Shown piece after piece: positions 47,642 through 57,098 of a stretch of 64,000 bases of DNA; within the stretch, counting starts at the first letter, position 1, and every line of letters starts with the position of its first letter. A model generated the notes under the pieces. That model saw nothing but the letters and a program-made list of their open reading frames with translations. It ran no database searches and was not told the origin of the DNA. Both the position numbers and the translations under genes were made by a program. Origin of the DNA: Paenibacillus sp. FJAT-29882 (GTDB lineage Bacteria; Bacillota; Bacilli; Bacillales; DSM-1321); NCBI RefSeq assembly GCF_001510645.1, contig NZ_LMVB01000005.1:1-64000 (forward strand). Reading direction: 5' to 3'.

Positions 47642-49108
47642 ATGAAACGGAATCATACGATGATGCAGTTTTTTGAATGGCATGTTGAGGCAGACGGTAC
47701 ACATTGGAAGCGGTTGGCTGAAACTGCACCGAAATTGAAGGAAAGTGGCATAGACTGTATATGGATTCCCCCTATAACAAAAGGGCAAGCAGCTGAAGAT
47801 AACGGTTATGGAGTATACGATGTTTACGACCTTGGCGAGTTTAACCAAAGAGGAACGGTACGAACTAAATACGGTACGAAAGATGAATTGCACGAGGCAA
47901 TCGCTGCCTGCCATGATCACAAGATCAGCGTCTATGTCGATCTAGTCATGAATCATAAAGCAGGTGCAGATGAAACGGAAGCATTTGAGGTCATTGAAGT
48001 TGACCCATTCAATCGAAAAGATGAGATTTCCGAACCATTTGAAATTGAAGGCTTTACGAAATTTACTTTTCCGAATCGAGATGGTCAATACTCTACCTTC
48101 ACTTGGAGCTATGAACATTTTAATGGTACCGATTATGATGCCAGAACGGGCAAGATAGGCATCTACCGCATTTTACATAAAAAGTGGAATGACAAAGTGG
48201 CAGATGAATTTGGAAACTACGATTATTTAATGTTTGCGAATATTGATTATGAACACCCGGCTGTTACCCCAGAGATGATTTCATGGGGGAAATGGCTGAT
48301 CGATACCGTTCAATGTGATGGGTTTCGATTAGATGCAATTAAGCATATTAACTACGATTTTATCCGAGACTTTTCAGATGCCATGCTTGAACACACAGAG
48401 GGAAATTTCTATTTCGTCGGGGAGTTCTGGAATCCTGATTTAGAAGCTTGCCGCTCCTACCTTGACCATACTGAATATAAGATTGACCTCTTTGATGTGG
48501 CTCTTCATTATAAATTATGCGAGGCTTCCAAGGCTGGTAGGAAATATAACCTCGCAACGATATTTAATGATACACTTGTCCACTCCCATCCAATGAATGT
48601 CGTAACTTTTGTTGATAATCACGATTCACAACCTAACGAATCCTTAGAATCTTGGGTAGAAGATTGGTTCAAACAAATAGCCTATGCATTAATCTTGCTC
48701 AGAAAAGATGGCTACCCTTGCGTCTTTTATGGCGATTATTATGGCATAGGTGGGCCTGAACCCATCCCAGGAAAAAAAGCAGACATCGATCCCCTTCTCT
48801 TTGCTCGTTACCACAAAGCATACGGCGATCAAGAGGATTACTTCGATCATAAGAATATCATCGGCTGGGTTCGCCGTGGCGTCCGAGAAATTGAACATTC
48901 TGGCTGTGCTGTTATTGTTTCTAATGGTGACAGTGGCAAAAAAAGAATGTTCGTTGGCGAAGACCGTGCTGGTGAAGATTGGACAGATCTGACGAATAAT
49001 CGGCAAGATAGAATTACTATTGCAGATGATGGTTTTGCAGAATTCCCTGTTACAGGCGGAAGTGTTTCAGTGTGGGCATTGGCTAAAGTGAGTTCAGACG
49101 ATGAATAA
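47642..49108 (+). CDS. Alpha-amylase, GH13, cytoplasmic
   Basis: A 488-residue glycoside hydrolase family 13 enzyme without signal peptide, starting MKRNHTMMQFFEWHVEADG. The four conserved regions are present: DLVMNH (100-105), GFRLDAIKH with nucleophile Asp231, VGEFWNP with acid/base Glu261, and FVDNHDS with Asp328. It belongs with Bacillus liquefying-type amylases, but the missing signal peptide means it acts on internal glucans or imported maltodextrins. Start ATG follows GAGGGA. The gene is alone between two copies of a 54-bp direct repeat, which suggests movement or duplication. Confidence 0.93.
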   Translation: MKRNHTMMQFFEWHVEADGTHWKRLAETAPKLKESGIDCIWIPPITKGQAAEDNGYGVYDVYDLGEFNQRGTVRTKYGTKDELHEAIAACHDHKISVYVDLVMNHKAGADETEAFEVIEVDPFNRKDEISEPFEIEGFTKFTFPNRDGQYSTFTWSYEHFNGTDYDARTGKIGIYRILHKKWNDKVADEFGNYDYLMFANIDYEHPAVTPEMISWGKWLIDTVQCDGFRLDAIKHINYDFIRDFSDAMLEHTEGNFYFVGEFWNPDLEACRSYLDHTEYKIDLFDVALHYKLCEASKAGRKYNLATIFNDTLVHSHPMNVVTFVDNHDSQPNESLESWVEDWFKQIAYALILLRKDGYPCVFYGDYYGIGGPEPIPGKKADIDPLLFARYHKAYGDQEDYFDHKNIIGWVRRGVREIEHSGCAVIVSNGDSGKKRMFVGEDRAGEDWTDLTNNRQDRITIADDGFAEFPVTGGSVSVWALAKVSSDDE

Positions 49109-49138
49109 AACTTAAATACTACAGTAAATTGGATGTTT

Positions 49139-49192
49139 TCATACAAAACCTATATGGCATTAAAACACCACCATTTACTATGAAGGATCAAT
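49139..49192 (+). repeat. 54-bp direct repeat, right copy, flanking the amylase gene
   Basis: Second copy of 47554-47607, starting 31 bp after the amylase stop codon. Six of the eight differences are transitions; its internal hairpin has lost two pairs (TGGCATTAAAACACCA). Confidence 0.75.
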
Positions 49193-49310
49193 ATTCATCT
49201 AATCGCAATGGTGGCGGTGCGAAGCTGAATTCCAAGGTACTTTCTATAATAAAATAAGTAGATTGTCTTGATTAATAAGTCGCCAAGCCCCGCCCCATAT
49301 CCTTCATACA

Positions 49311-49350
49311 AGACAAAAGGGGGCAGATTTTGTCTGCCCCCTTTTGTCTC
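49311..49350 (-). terminator. Terminator of the HEAT-repeat gene
   Basis: GACAAAAGGGGGCAGA pairs perfectly with TCTGCCCCCTTTTGTC around TTTTG. It touches the stop codon of the gene at 49352 on the minus strand. Confidence 0.9.
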
Positions 49351-49351
49351 T

Positions 49352-50386
49352 CTAAAAAGAACTTTCCTTAGCATCTGCAAGCTTTCGCCAGTTTCCCAGT
49401 TCCGGATGCTCATACCCCATGATCTTATAATAGCTGTATGCAAGCTGTTCTGATTCAATCATAAACGATTCAATGCCTTCTTCCATATATCCGTCAATGA
49501 ACGGTTTTGCTTCATCCGTTAATTGATGGGCTAATGCTTCAATGAGAAATGCTGCATCTTCTTCATACTCTAATGCATCGAAGGCTTTCTTCAGTTCTTG
49601 CACAGCCAAATCTGATTTAATCGTACCAAGAATGGATGTTCCGTAAATAATGGCATCAGGATTCTTTACATAAGGAGAAACCTCATTCACCACCTGGTCG
49701 CTTTGGAAGCTGATCAATACATCTGCTGTAACTTCCAATAAAATATCATCTTCTCTTGTCAGAAGGCCCGCCAGTAGTGAAATATACTCTTTTTTTCCGA
49801 GCGCTCCAATTAAATAAACAGTGAAGATCCCTGCAAAATTGAAATAGTCTTCATTCAAATTTTCATTTAATATATGAGCAAGCTCAGCATCCTTAATCCA
49901 ACCTTTTTTTGCAAGAACATTGGCTGTATGCCTTGTCTGTTGAAAAAGGGCTTCATTATATTCCTGGGAACGATTTAGTGCATCAAGTAACCGACTATAC
50001 TCCATCCATACTTGGCGCTCATCTCCATGCAGAAGAATGTCATATAATCGAAAGACATCCTCAGATAAAAGAGCAGATAATTCTCTTTTGTACTTCATCG
50101 CTAACTCCGGCTCTACTACTGTAAGTATCTGCTGATACGTATGTAGCTGTTCTGGGGCTGAAGCTTTTGCTCCTTCAATTAGAAACCTTACAGCTTCTTC
50201 GTTCAATGTATGCTTTTTTAACTCCATAAGCAGAGAATTAGACTCGGAATCAACCATCCCTTTAACCAATTTTGTCGTCCACTCTTCTGGGACACTTGGA
50301 AAATCACGCAATACTTGTAAAATGAATTCCTTGATATGAACATCTTCGCTCATTAGATGAGGTTCAATTTTTTCTAGAAAATGCAA
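49352..50386 (-). CDS. HEAT-repeat-like helical protein, unknown role
   Basis: About 344 residues, nearly all helical, with repeats of the kind KNPDAIIYGTSILGTIKSDLAVQELKKAFDALEYEEDAAFLIEALA, suggesting HEAT/armadillo-like pairs that bind other proteins. There is no catalytic motif, signal peptide or membrane segment. The TTG at 50386 is eight bases from GGGAG; a TTG 18 bases upstream is also in frame. It is transcribed alone. Confidence 0.65.
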   Translation of the reverse strand: MHFLEKIEPHLMSEDVHIKEFILQVLRDFPSVPEEWTTKLVKGMVDSESNSLLMELKKHTLNEEAVRFLIEGAKASAPEQLHTYQQILTVVEPELAMKYKRELSALLSEDVFRLYDILLHGDERQVWMEYSRLLDALNRSQEYNEALFQQTRHTANVLAKKGWIKDAELAHILNENLNEDYFNFAGIFTVYLIGALGKKEYISLLAGLLTREDDILLEVTADVLISFQSDQVVNEVSPYVKNPDAIIYGTSILGTIKSDLAVQELKKAFDALEYEEDAAFLIEALAHQLTDEAKPFIDGYMEEGIESFMIESEQLAYSYYKIMGYEHPELGNWRKLADAKESSF

Positions 50387-50651
50387 TGGTTCTGCTCCCT
50401 TCAATTGTAAATCGTACTACAGTTATATCATAAGAAGTGTAGAAAACCCACCACTGAACATTCATCCTTTTTTCAGTAGGAAACGATGAGCAGGACACAA
50501 GTTATAGAATATTTTTCGGCAGGATACTTCCATTCATTCTCAATGTGAAACTTTGATTAGTTAAGTGAAGGTTGTTTCATGAGCCCTCTATGTGAACGGG
50601 TGAGCTAATCGTGATAAGATAATCATATCTATTCAAAGGAGCTGAACTAAA

Positions 50652-51887
50652 ATGAAAAATGAAATCATCAAACGCTTTACTACTTATGTTAAATTGGATA
50701 CCCAATCAAATGAAGAAAGTCCAACTTGTCCTTCAACACCTGGTCAGCTGACTCTCGCACAAATGCTTGTTGAAGAGCTAAAAGAAATTGGCATGACAGA
50801 AGTGACGATGGATGCAAACGGGTATGTGATGGCAACATTGGCAGCAAATACAACGAAGAACGTACCAACAATCGGCTTCTTAGCACATATTGATACAGCA
50901 ACAGACTTCACAGGAAAAAATGTCTTGCCGAAGCTCGTTGAAAATTATGATGGAAATGATATTCACTTAAACGAAAATCTACATATCACCCTGTCACCAA
51001 AAGATTTCCCTTCTTTGTCAGACTATAAAGGCCACACGCTCATTACAACAGATGGCACGACGCTTCTTGGCGCTGATAATAAGGCCGGGATCGCTGAAAT
51101 TATGACAGCCATGAGCTATTTGATTCAGCACCCTGAAATCAAACACGGGAAAATTCGTATTGCCTTTACACCTGATGAAGAAATTGGACGTGGTCCTCAT
51201 AAATTCGACGTTGTTGCTTTTGATGCAAAATACGCATACACAGTAGACGGTGGTCCACTTGGTGAACTAGAATACGAAAGCTTTAACGCAGCTGGCGCTA
51301 AGATTACAGTGAATGGTACCAATATCCATCCTGGTACAGCAAAAGGTAAAATGGTCAACTCGATGAAAATTGCTATGGAACTACAAAGCAAGCTACCAGC
51401 TGAACAAGCTCCAGAGCTAACGGAAAACTACGAAGGTTTTTATCACCTGCTTTCATTTCAAGGAGATGTTGAACAAACGAAGCTCGTTTATATTATCCGT
51501 GACTTTGATAAAGAGGAATTCCAAGCGAAGAAAACGAAACTTGAAAACATCATAAACGAATTAAAAGAAAAATATGGTCATGACAGCATTCTGCTCGAAA
51601 TGACGGATCAATATTACAATATGAGAGAAAAAATCGAACCGGTCAAAGAGATTGTTGATATCGCTTATGAAGCAATGAAAAAATTAGATATCGAACCAAA
51701 GATTTCACCAATTCGAGGTGGAACTGATGGATCTCAGCTATCTTATATGGGACTGCCGACACCGAATATTTTTACTGGCGGAGAGAACTTCCATGGAAAA
51801 TACGAATTTGTTTCAGTAGACAATATGATGAAATCTGTAAACGTAATCGTTGGGATTGCTGAGTTATTTGAGGGAAAGGCGAAGTGA
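50652..51887 (+). CDS. pepT: Peptidase T (tripeptidase)
   Basis: A 411-residue M20-family zinc aminopeptidase releasing the N-terminal residue of tripeptides. It begins [31 protein letters not shown], and has metal-site segments [44 protein letters not shown] (Glu pair) and the end [33 protein letters not shown]. Length matches PepT. Start follows AAAGGAGC. Cytosolic. Confidence 0.96.
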   Translation: MKNEIIKRFTTYVKLDTQSNEESPTCPSTPGQLTLAQMLVEELKEIGMTEVTMDANGYVMATLAANTTKNVPTIGFLAHIDTATDFTGKNVLPKLVENYDGNDIHLNENLHITLSPKDFPSLSDYKGHTLITTDGTTLLGADNKAGIAEIMTAMSYLIQHPEIKHGKIRIAFTPDEEIGRGPHKFDVVAFDAKYAYTVDGGPLGELEYESFNAAGAKITVNGTNIHPGTAKGKMVNSMKIAMELQSKLPAEQAPELTENYEGFYHLLSFQGDVEQTKLVYIIRDFDKEEFQAKKTKLENIINELKEKYGHDSILLEMTDQYYNMREKIEPVKEIVDIAYEAMKKLDIEPKISPIRGGTDGSQLSYMGLPTPNIFTGGENFHGKYEFVSVDNMMKSVNVIVGIAELFEGKAK

Positions 51888-51888
51888 G

Positions 51889-52012
51889 ATGAAAAGGGTC
51901 TGAACTCGCACTCTATATAAAGTCCAGAGTAATACTTACGCTTAATTTGAACAGTATATTGGGATTTGCGGGGTCTGACCCTTTCACGAGGTCAGCCCCT
52001 AAGGCATCCTCC
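51889..52012. repeat. Dispersed palindromic repeat B5
   Basis: AAAAGGGTCTGAACTCGCACTCTATATAAAG on the left and AGTATATTGGGATTTGCGGGGTCTGACCCTTTC on the right, given here in fragments, pair along much of their length; an extra GAGGTCAGCCCC follows. It lies between convergent pepT and the alkyltransferase-like gene. Confidence 0.75.
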
Positions 52013-52054
52013 TTTATTTTGCACAATATAAGATGCGGTCACCAGTCACTTTGT

Positions 52055-52384
52055 CTATTTTAAGTCTTCATGCACGATCGCTGGATGAAACTGAAATTCC
52101 TGAAGATTAATGGAGCCATCTAACAAGAATTCAACCCCCTCACTTTGCAAGGAAAGCTTTTGAATCTGAAAGTGCTCATCATCTTTCATGCCAATCAAGC
52201 CTTTTGCATTTACGACCCGATGCCATGGAAGATGATGTTTTCCACTCATGGAGTGAAGGATTCTGACAACCTGTCGCGCCCCTCTTGGACTACCTGCTAA
52301 TTTAGCAATTTGGCCGTAGGTCATGACGTTTCCTTCTGGAATATTTTGAATAATAGTAATTACCTTTTCAGTAAATGGCTTCAT
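52055..52384 (-). CDS. Alkyltransferase-like protein (ATL), DNA repair
   Basis: A 109-residue protein with only the DNA-binding domain of O6-alkylguanine-DNA alkyltransferase: GNVMTYGQIAKLAGSPRGARQVVRILHS. The normal PCHRV active site is PWHRVV, with tryptophan in place of the reactive cysteine. ATL proteins bind O6-alkylguanine tightly and hand it to nucleotide excision repair without repairing it directly. The start at 52384 is five bases from AAAGGA. Confidence 0.9.
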   Translation of the reverse strand: MKPFTEKVITIIQNIPEGNVMTYGQIAKLAGSPRGARQVVRILHSMSGKHHLPWHRVVNAKGLIGMKDDEHFQIQKLSLQSEGVEFLLDGSINLQEFQFHPAIVHEDLK

Positions 52385-52605
52385 GTTCATCCTTTCATTT
52401 TTGCTCTGATTAACCATATTTTAACCTTATCGATTAAGAAAGAGTACGAAAACTCTCTTAAACAAGTATAATTCGCTTTATATGAAATGATCTGATTATT
52501 ATTAACCTTTAATGTATACATAAAAAACTTATAATGAGATGGAAAAGGCAAATTTCTATCGATTACCTATCTCGCGTTTGAATGAATAATAAAGGACGGG
52601 TGACT

Positions 52606-54387
52606 ATGTTTAATCTAGCACCATTAATGCTTGAAAAAGTCGGAATTATTGTTATTGTTGCTTTTCTATTCTCTCAAGTGAAATCGTTTCGCCAAATTGT
52701 ACAAAATAAGCACAAAACAAATGAAAAAGTCATGCTCATTTTGCTTTTCGGGGCATTCGGAGTCATCAGTAATTACACTGGAATTGAAATTCATCATAAT
52801 ACCATTGCGAAAGCTGAGTGGCTATCAGAAATAGACCCTGAAAGTGCACTGGCGAATACAAGAGTGATGGGTGTTGTTATTGGCGGATTACTCGGTGGGC
52901 CAACGGTTGGTATAGGAGCAGGTCTAATTGCAGGTGTTCACCGGTATACACTTGGTGGGTTTACAGCTTTTTCTTGTGCACTCTCTACAATATTGGCTGG
53001 AATTGCTGCTGGATATTTTGGCAGCAAACGAAAACAGAATGGGAAAAAAATAACGTCTACTTTTGCTGTCTTGATCGGAATGACATTAGAAACTGTACAA
53101 ATGTTAATCCTTTTAATGACGGCTAAGCCGTTTGACCATGCACTGAATCTTGTTCTAATCATCGGGCTTCCTATGATTTTCGTCAATGGATTCGGTACAT
53201 TGTTGTTTATGTTCATCATTCAGTCGATAATACGTGACGAAGAACGGGCACGTGCAAGCCAAACGAACCGAGCCTTTCATATCGCCGACCAAACCTTACC
53301 TTTCTTTCGACAGGGTTTAAACAATCGTTCTTGCATGGAAATATCAAAAATTATGCTGAAGCTAACAGATGCCGATGCAGTGGCGATAACAGATGAACAT
53401 CAAGTCCTTGCTCATGTTGGGGAAGGTTCCGACCATCATAAACCTAAAGCACAACTTGCTACAGGTTTAACCAAACGAGTCCTTGAAATCGGAAACATTT
53501 CTGTGGCAAGGTCAAGAGAAGAAATCTTCTGCTTTCATAACCATTGTTCATTACAGGCAGCCATCGTATTGCCTTTAAAGGTACAAAGTAAAACAGTAGG
53601 TACATTAAAGATGTACTTTACCCAACCAGATAAGTTAGATCGGGTACAGCAACAGTTAGCAGAAGGTTTAGCTAACTTATTCTCCACACAATTAGAGCTT
53701 GCAGAGGCAGAAAGGCAAATGAAGCTGTTGAAAGATGCAGAAATTAAAGCTTTACAAGCACAAATTCACCCGCATTTTTTATTTAATAGCCTGAATACAA
53801 TCTCCATACTATGTCGTACAGATGTACATAAGGCTCGAAAGTTACTTCTTGATCTAAGTTCATTTTTCCGAGGCAATTTACATGGTGCGAGACAGATGCT
53901 CATACCCTTAGAAAAGGAATTAGAAAATGTCAAAGCCTACTTGTCATTAGTACAAACTCGTTTCCCAGACAAGTACAACATTAACTTTCAAATAGAACCC
54001 GGTCTCGAGAAAGTACTTATTCCGCCATTTACCTTGCAACCGATCGTTGAGAACTCCATTCATTACGGCAATGGAAAAAGCAAGAGCGAAGGATACATCA
54101 CCATCCAGATTTTCACCCAAAATAAGACCATGCAAATTATTGTCACAGATAATGGGAAAGGAATTCCTGCTGAAAAAATTGAATTACTTGGTAAACAAAT
54201 CATGCAGTCAAGAAAAGGGACAGGCACTGCCATTTTTAATATTAGTCAGCGCTTAAATGGCATTTATAATGGCCAAGCTAGTTTAACTATAAACAGTGAA
54301 GTAAATCTTGGAACAACCATTACGATTGCCATCCCGCTTGATAGTAAAGGAGTTTTCGATCAAAATGTTGAAAGCCTATATAGTTGA
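52606..54387 (+). CDS. LytS-type sensor histidine kinase (BtsS-like)
   Basis: A 593-residue kinase with a 5TM-5TMR_LYT membrane domain (residues about 1-205, including GVVIGGLLGGPTVGIGAGLIAGVHRYTLGG), a GAF domain (about 225-365) and a His_kinase domain with His390 in LQAQIHPHFLFNSLN and ATPase motifs FTLQPIVENSIHYG, DNGKGIP. In E. coli BtsS/BtsR sense external pyruvate and turn on a CstA-family pyruvate transporter; in B. subtilis LytS/LytT control the pyruvate transporter PftAB. A CstA-type gene follows here, so the same sensing role is inferred. It overlaps the regulator gene by 23 bases. Confidence 0.9.
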   Translation: MFNLAPLMLEKVGIIVIVAFLFSQVKSFRQIVQNKHKTNEKVMLILLFGAFGVISNYTGIEIHHNTIAKAEWLSEIDPESALANTRVMGVVIGGLLGGPTVGIGAGLIAGVHRYTLGGFTAFSCALSTILAGIAAGYFGSKRKQNGKKITSTFAVLIGMTLETVQMLILLMTAKPFDHALNLVLIIGLPMIFVNGFGTLLFMFIIQSIIRDEERARASQTNRAFHIADQTLPFFRQGLNNRSCMEISKIMLKLTDADAVAITDEHQVLAHVGEGSDHHKPKAQLATGLTKRVLEIGNISVARSREEIFCFHNHCSLQAAIVLPLKVQSKTVGTLKMYFTQPDKLDRVQQQLAEGLANLFSTQLELAEAERQMKLLKDAEIKALQAQIHPHFLFNSLNTISILCRTDVHKARKLLLDLSSFFRGNLHGARQMLIPLEKELENVKAYLSLVQTRFPDKYNINFQIEPGLEKVLIPPFTLQPIVENSIHYGNGKSKSEGYITIQIFTQNKTMQIIVTDNGKGIPAEKIELLGKQIMQSRKGTGTAIFNISQRLNGIYNGQASLTINSEVNLGTTITIAIPLDSKGVFDQNVESLYS

Positions 54388-55102
54388 CGATGAACCATTA
54401 GCAAGAGATGAATTGAAATATCTACTCATTCGAAGCAAACAAGTCAAAATCTTAGGGGAAAGTGATTGTCTCGAAGATGCTGTTGTAGATATTCCTAAGT
54501 TAAAACCAGATCTAGTTTTCTTAGATATTGAGCTTGCTGAAGATAACGGCTTACAGCTGGCCAAGCATTTACTCACTCTAGACCCAATCCCAGCAATTGT
54601 CTTTGCGACAGCCTATGATGAATATGCCCTACAAGCCTTTGAATTAAACGCACTCGACTATCTATTAAAACCCTTTGATGAAATTCGCATTCAAAAAACA
54701 CTGGAGAAAATCCAGCAAATGCAAAGAATAGGTGAGAAAGAAAACAACATTTACCCTTCTTTGAAAAAGGACCACACTGGAAAAATTGCTGTCCTTTTAG
54801 ATGAAAGAATTATTTTATTAACATGTGCTGACATTCATTATTTAGAGTCATTTGAGGGGAAAACCATCATTAAAATGATGGAACACACATATAAAACCAG
54901 TGAAGCACTGGTTGTTCTAGAGAAAAAGCTAAACGGAAGACAATTTATCCGAGTTCATCGCAGTTTCATTGTGAACATGGACCATATTATAGAAATAGAA
55001 CCTTGGTTTAATTCTACCTATCATTTAATCATGAACGACAGCTCCAAAGTTCCTGTTAGCCGTACCTATGTAAAAGAATTAAAGCAACTGCTCGGTTTTT
55101 GA
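54365..55102 (+). CDS. LytTR-family response regulator (LytT/BtsR-like)
   Basis: A 245-residue regulator. The receiver domain has YIVDDEPLARDEL, phospho-acceptor Asp54 in LVFLDIELAEDNG, and LKPFDEIRIQKTL. The C-terminal LytTR DNA-binding domain shows IHYLESFEGKTIIKM, RQFIRVHRSFIVNMDHI and VPVSRTYVKELK. It is coupled to the kinase gene and probably binds the direct repeats just downstream of its own gene, before the transporter. The ATG at 54365 follows AAGGAG at a long 12-base spacing. Confidence 0.92.
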   Translation: MLKAYIVDDEPLARDELKYLLIRSKQVKILGESDCLEDAVVDIPKLKPDLVFLDIELAEDNGLQLAKHLLTLDPIPAIVFATAYDEYALQAFELNALDYLLKPFDEIRIQKTLEKIQQMQRIGEKENNIYPSLKKDHTGKIAVLLDERIILLTCADIHYLESFEGKTIIKMMEHTYKTSEALVVLEKKLNGRQFIRVHRSFIVNMDHIIEIEPWFNSTYHLIMNDSSKVPVSRTYVKELKQLLGF

Positions 55103-55108
55103 ATATTT

Positions 55109-55150
55109 TGCATTTCACCTTTCCATTTCTGCAACTCAACTTTCTATTTT
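55109..55150 (+). promoter_or_regulatory. Candidate LytTR operator: two 21-bp direct repeats
   Basis: TGCATTTCACCTTTCCATTTC (55109-55129) is followed directly by TGCAACTCAACTTTCTATTTT in register (55130-55150), matching at about 16 of 21 positions. LytTR proteins bind pairs of direct repeats spaced two helical turns apart upstream of weak promoters. A TATGAT -10 (55194-55199) lacks a good -35 box, as expected for an activated promoter. Confidence 0.6.
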
Positions 55151-55161
55151 TGTATTTCGAA

Positions 55162-55176
55162 ATGAAAACGCTCTAA
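55162..55176 (+). promoter_or_regulatory. Candidate cre (CcpA) site
   Basis: ATGAAAACGCTCTAA fits the cre pattern WTGNAANCGNWNNCW with one mismatch. It lies between the LytTR repeats and the -10 box, where CcpA could repress or activate the transporter gene. This would tie it to carbon supply. Confidence 0.45.
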
Positions 55177-55234
55177 TTTGTGTTTTCATTTAGTATGATG
55201 GCAGTAGAGGACAAAGGAATGGGGGAACAGGAAA

Positions 55235-57040
55235 ATGAATGCGATTACAATCGTTATTGGCTCTATCTGTATACTCTTAATTGTATACCGTTTATATGGT
55301 ACATTCATGGCAGCAAAGGTCTTGAAACTTGATGATTCAAAGCCAACACCAGCCCATAAATTAGAAGATGGGCAAGATTATGTACCCACAAATAAATGGG
55401 TTACGTTTGGACATCATTTTGCGGCGATTGCTGCAGCGGGTCCGTTAGTTGGCCCAATATTGGCTGCTCAGTTTGGTTATTTACCTGGATTACTTTGGTT
55501 GCTGATTGGGGCAGTAGTCGGTGGAGCTGTCCACGATATGGTTGTTCTCTTTGCTTCCATGCGTAGAGATGGAAAATCCTTATCAGAAGTGGCAAAAGAA
55601 GAGCTTGGTCCTGTGGCAGGATTTTGTACAGGCTTAGCGATGTTATTCATTATCACCATTACAATGGCAGGTCTATCATTAGTTGTTTTGAGTGCATTAG
55701 AAAGAAATCCATGGGGAACATTCGCTGTTGGAATAACAATTCCGATTGCAATGGGGGTTGGTCTGTATCATAAAAAAACAGGCAACTTAAAAGGTGCGAC
55801 GATTGTTGGTTTTGCTCTTATTATGGCTGCTATCATCTTTGGGCCAAACATCCAAGGCACAGCTTTTGGCGATTTATTAACATTTGAAAAAAGCACACTT
55901 GCTCTTATTCTCCCTATCTATGCCTTCTTTGCTGCGGCTTTACCAGTCTGGTTACTGCTGGCGCCTCGCGATTATTTAAGTACATTTATGAAGATTGGTG
56001 TATTCGCAGCCTTAATCCTTGGCGTATTCTATGTAAACCCAGCTGTTCAATTCCCAGCATTTACGGAATTTATTAATGGCGGTGGACCCATTATCGCTGG
56101 GCCAGTTTGGCCATTCATCTCCATTACGATTGCTTGTGGAGCAATCTCAGGCTTCCATGCATTCGTTGGTTCTGGTACAACACCGAAAATGATTAATCGT
56201 TGGAGTGACATTAAAGGTGTCGCTTTTGGCGCCATGCTTGTTGAATGTTTAGTAGCGATTATGGCTTTAATTGCCGCAGTTTCCCTGCAACCAGGAGATT
56301 ATTTCGCAATCAACTCAACACCAGAGAAATATGCAACACTAGGAATGGAAACGGTGCATCTTGATAAACTGAGTGAAGAAGTTGGGATGGATCTCGAAGG
56401 AAGAACGGGTGGAGCCGTTACACTTGCTGTCGGGATGACGTATATCTTCACGGAAATTCCAATTTTCGAGAAAATGGCGTCCTACTTCTACCAATTTGTT
56501 ATTCTATTCGAAGCTGTTTTTATTTTAACTGCCATCGACTCAGGAACACGAGTTTCACGTTATCTTATCCAAGATTTCCTTGGAGACTTCATTAAACCGT
56601 TAAAACGGACAGATTCACTACCTGCTAATATTTTTGCAAGTGCGCTAGCCTGCTTTATCTGGGGATACCTTCTTTTCTCCGGTGATATTAGCTCCATCTG
56701 GGCGCTTTTCGGAGTATCGAACCAATTAATGGCTGCTATCGGTCTTATTATCGGTGCAACAGTGGTCCTCAAGATTGCAGACAAGCGTTGGTATATGCTG
56801 ACATGCCTAATCCCACTTGCTTACCTGTATGTAACGGTTAACGTAGCAGGATACTGGATGGTTACGAACGTTTACTTAAATACAGAAAATGCTGGCTACA
56901 GTGTATTAAATGGCGCTCTTTCCATCATTATGTTAGTCCTTGGCCTTGTGATCATTATTTCCTCCATTACTAAGTGGATTCAACTATGGAAAATTCCGCA
57001 AACCGTACTTGTAGAACGTTCCAAAACGGAAGCTTCCTAA
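55235..57040 (+). CDS. cstA: CstA-family carbon starvation/pyruvate transporter
   Basis: A 601-residue membrane protein with many hydrophobic segments. The family hallmarks are present: GHHFAAIAAAGPLVGPILAAQFGYLPGLLWLLIGAVVGGAVHDMVVLFASMRRDGKSL (here in pieces), SGFHAFVGSGTTPKMI, IDSGTRVSRYLIQDFLG and FGVSNQLMAAIGL. CstA and BtsT import pyruvate (CstA also peptides). Location after a LytS/LytR-type pair supports pyruvate uptake. Start follows GGGGGAA. It shares a two-way terminator with the pullulanase gene. Confidence 0.93.
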   Translation: MNAITIVIGSICILLIVYRLYGTFMAAKVLKLDDSKPTPAHKLEDGQDYVPTNKWVTFGHHFAAIAAAGPLVGPILAAQFGYLPGLLWLLIGAVVGGAVHDMVVLFASMRRDGKSLSEVAKEELGPVAGFCTGLAMLFIITITMAGLSLVVLSALERNPWGTFAVGITIPIAMGVGLYHKKTGNLKGATIVGFALIMAAIIFGPNIQGTAFGDLLTFEKSTLALILPIYAFFAAALPVWLLLAPRDYLSTFMKIGVFAALILGVFYVNPAVQFPAFTEFINGGGPIIAGPVWPFISITIACGAISGFHAFVGSGTTPKMINRWSDIKGVAFGAMLVECLVAIMALIAAVSLQPGDYFAINSTPEKYATLGMETVHLDKLSEEVGMDLEGRTGGAVTLAVGMTYIFTEIPIFEKMASYFYQFVILFEAVFILTAIDSGTRVSRYLIQDFLGDFIKPLKRTDSLPANIFASALACFIWGYLLFSGDISSIWALFGVSNQLMAAIGLIIGATVVLKIADKRWYMLTCLIPLAYLYVTVNVAGYWMVTNVYLNTENAGYSVLNGALSIIMLVLGLVIIISSITKWIQLWKIPQTVLVERSKTEAS

Positions 57041-57042
57041 TA

Positions 57043-57093
57043 ATAAAGTAGCACCCCATTTTAAACAACCTAAAATGGGGTGCTACTTTATTC
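57043..57093. terminator. Bidirectional terminator between cstA and the pullulanase gene
   Basis: AATAAAGTAGCACCCCATTTTA pairs with its exact reverse complement around AACAACC (stem about 22 bp, shown here only by its outer bases). T runs occur on both strands, serving both convergent genes. Confidence 0.92.
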
Positions 57094-57098
57094 TACAT

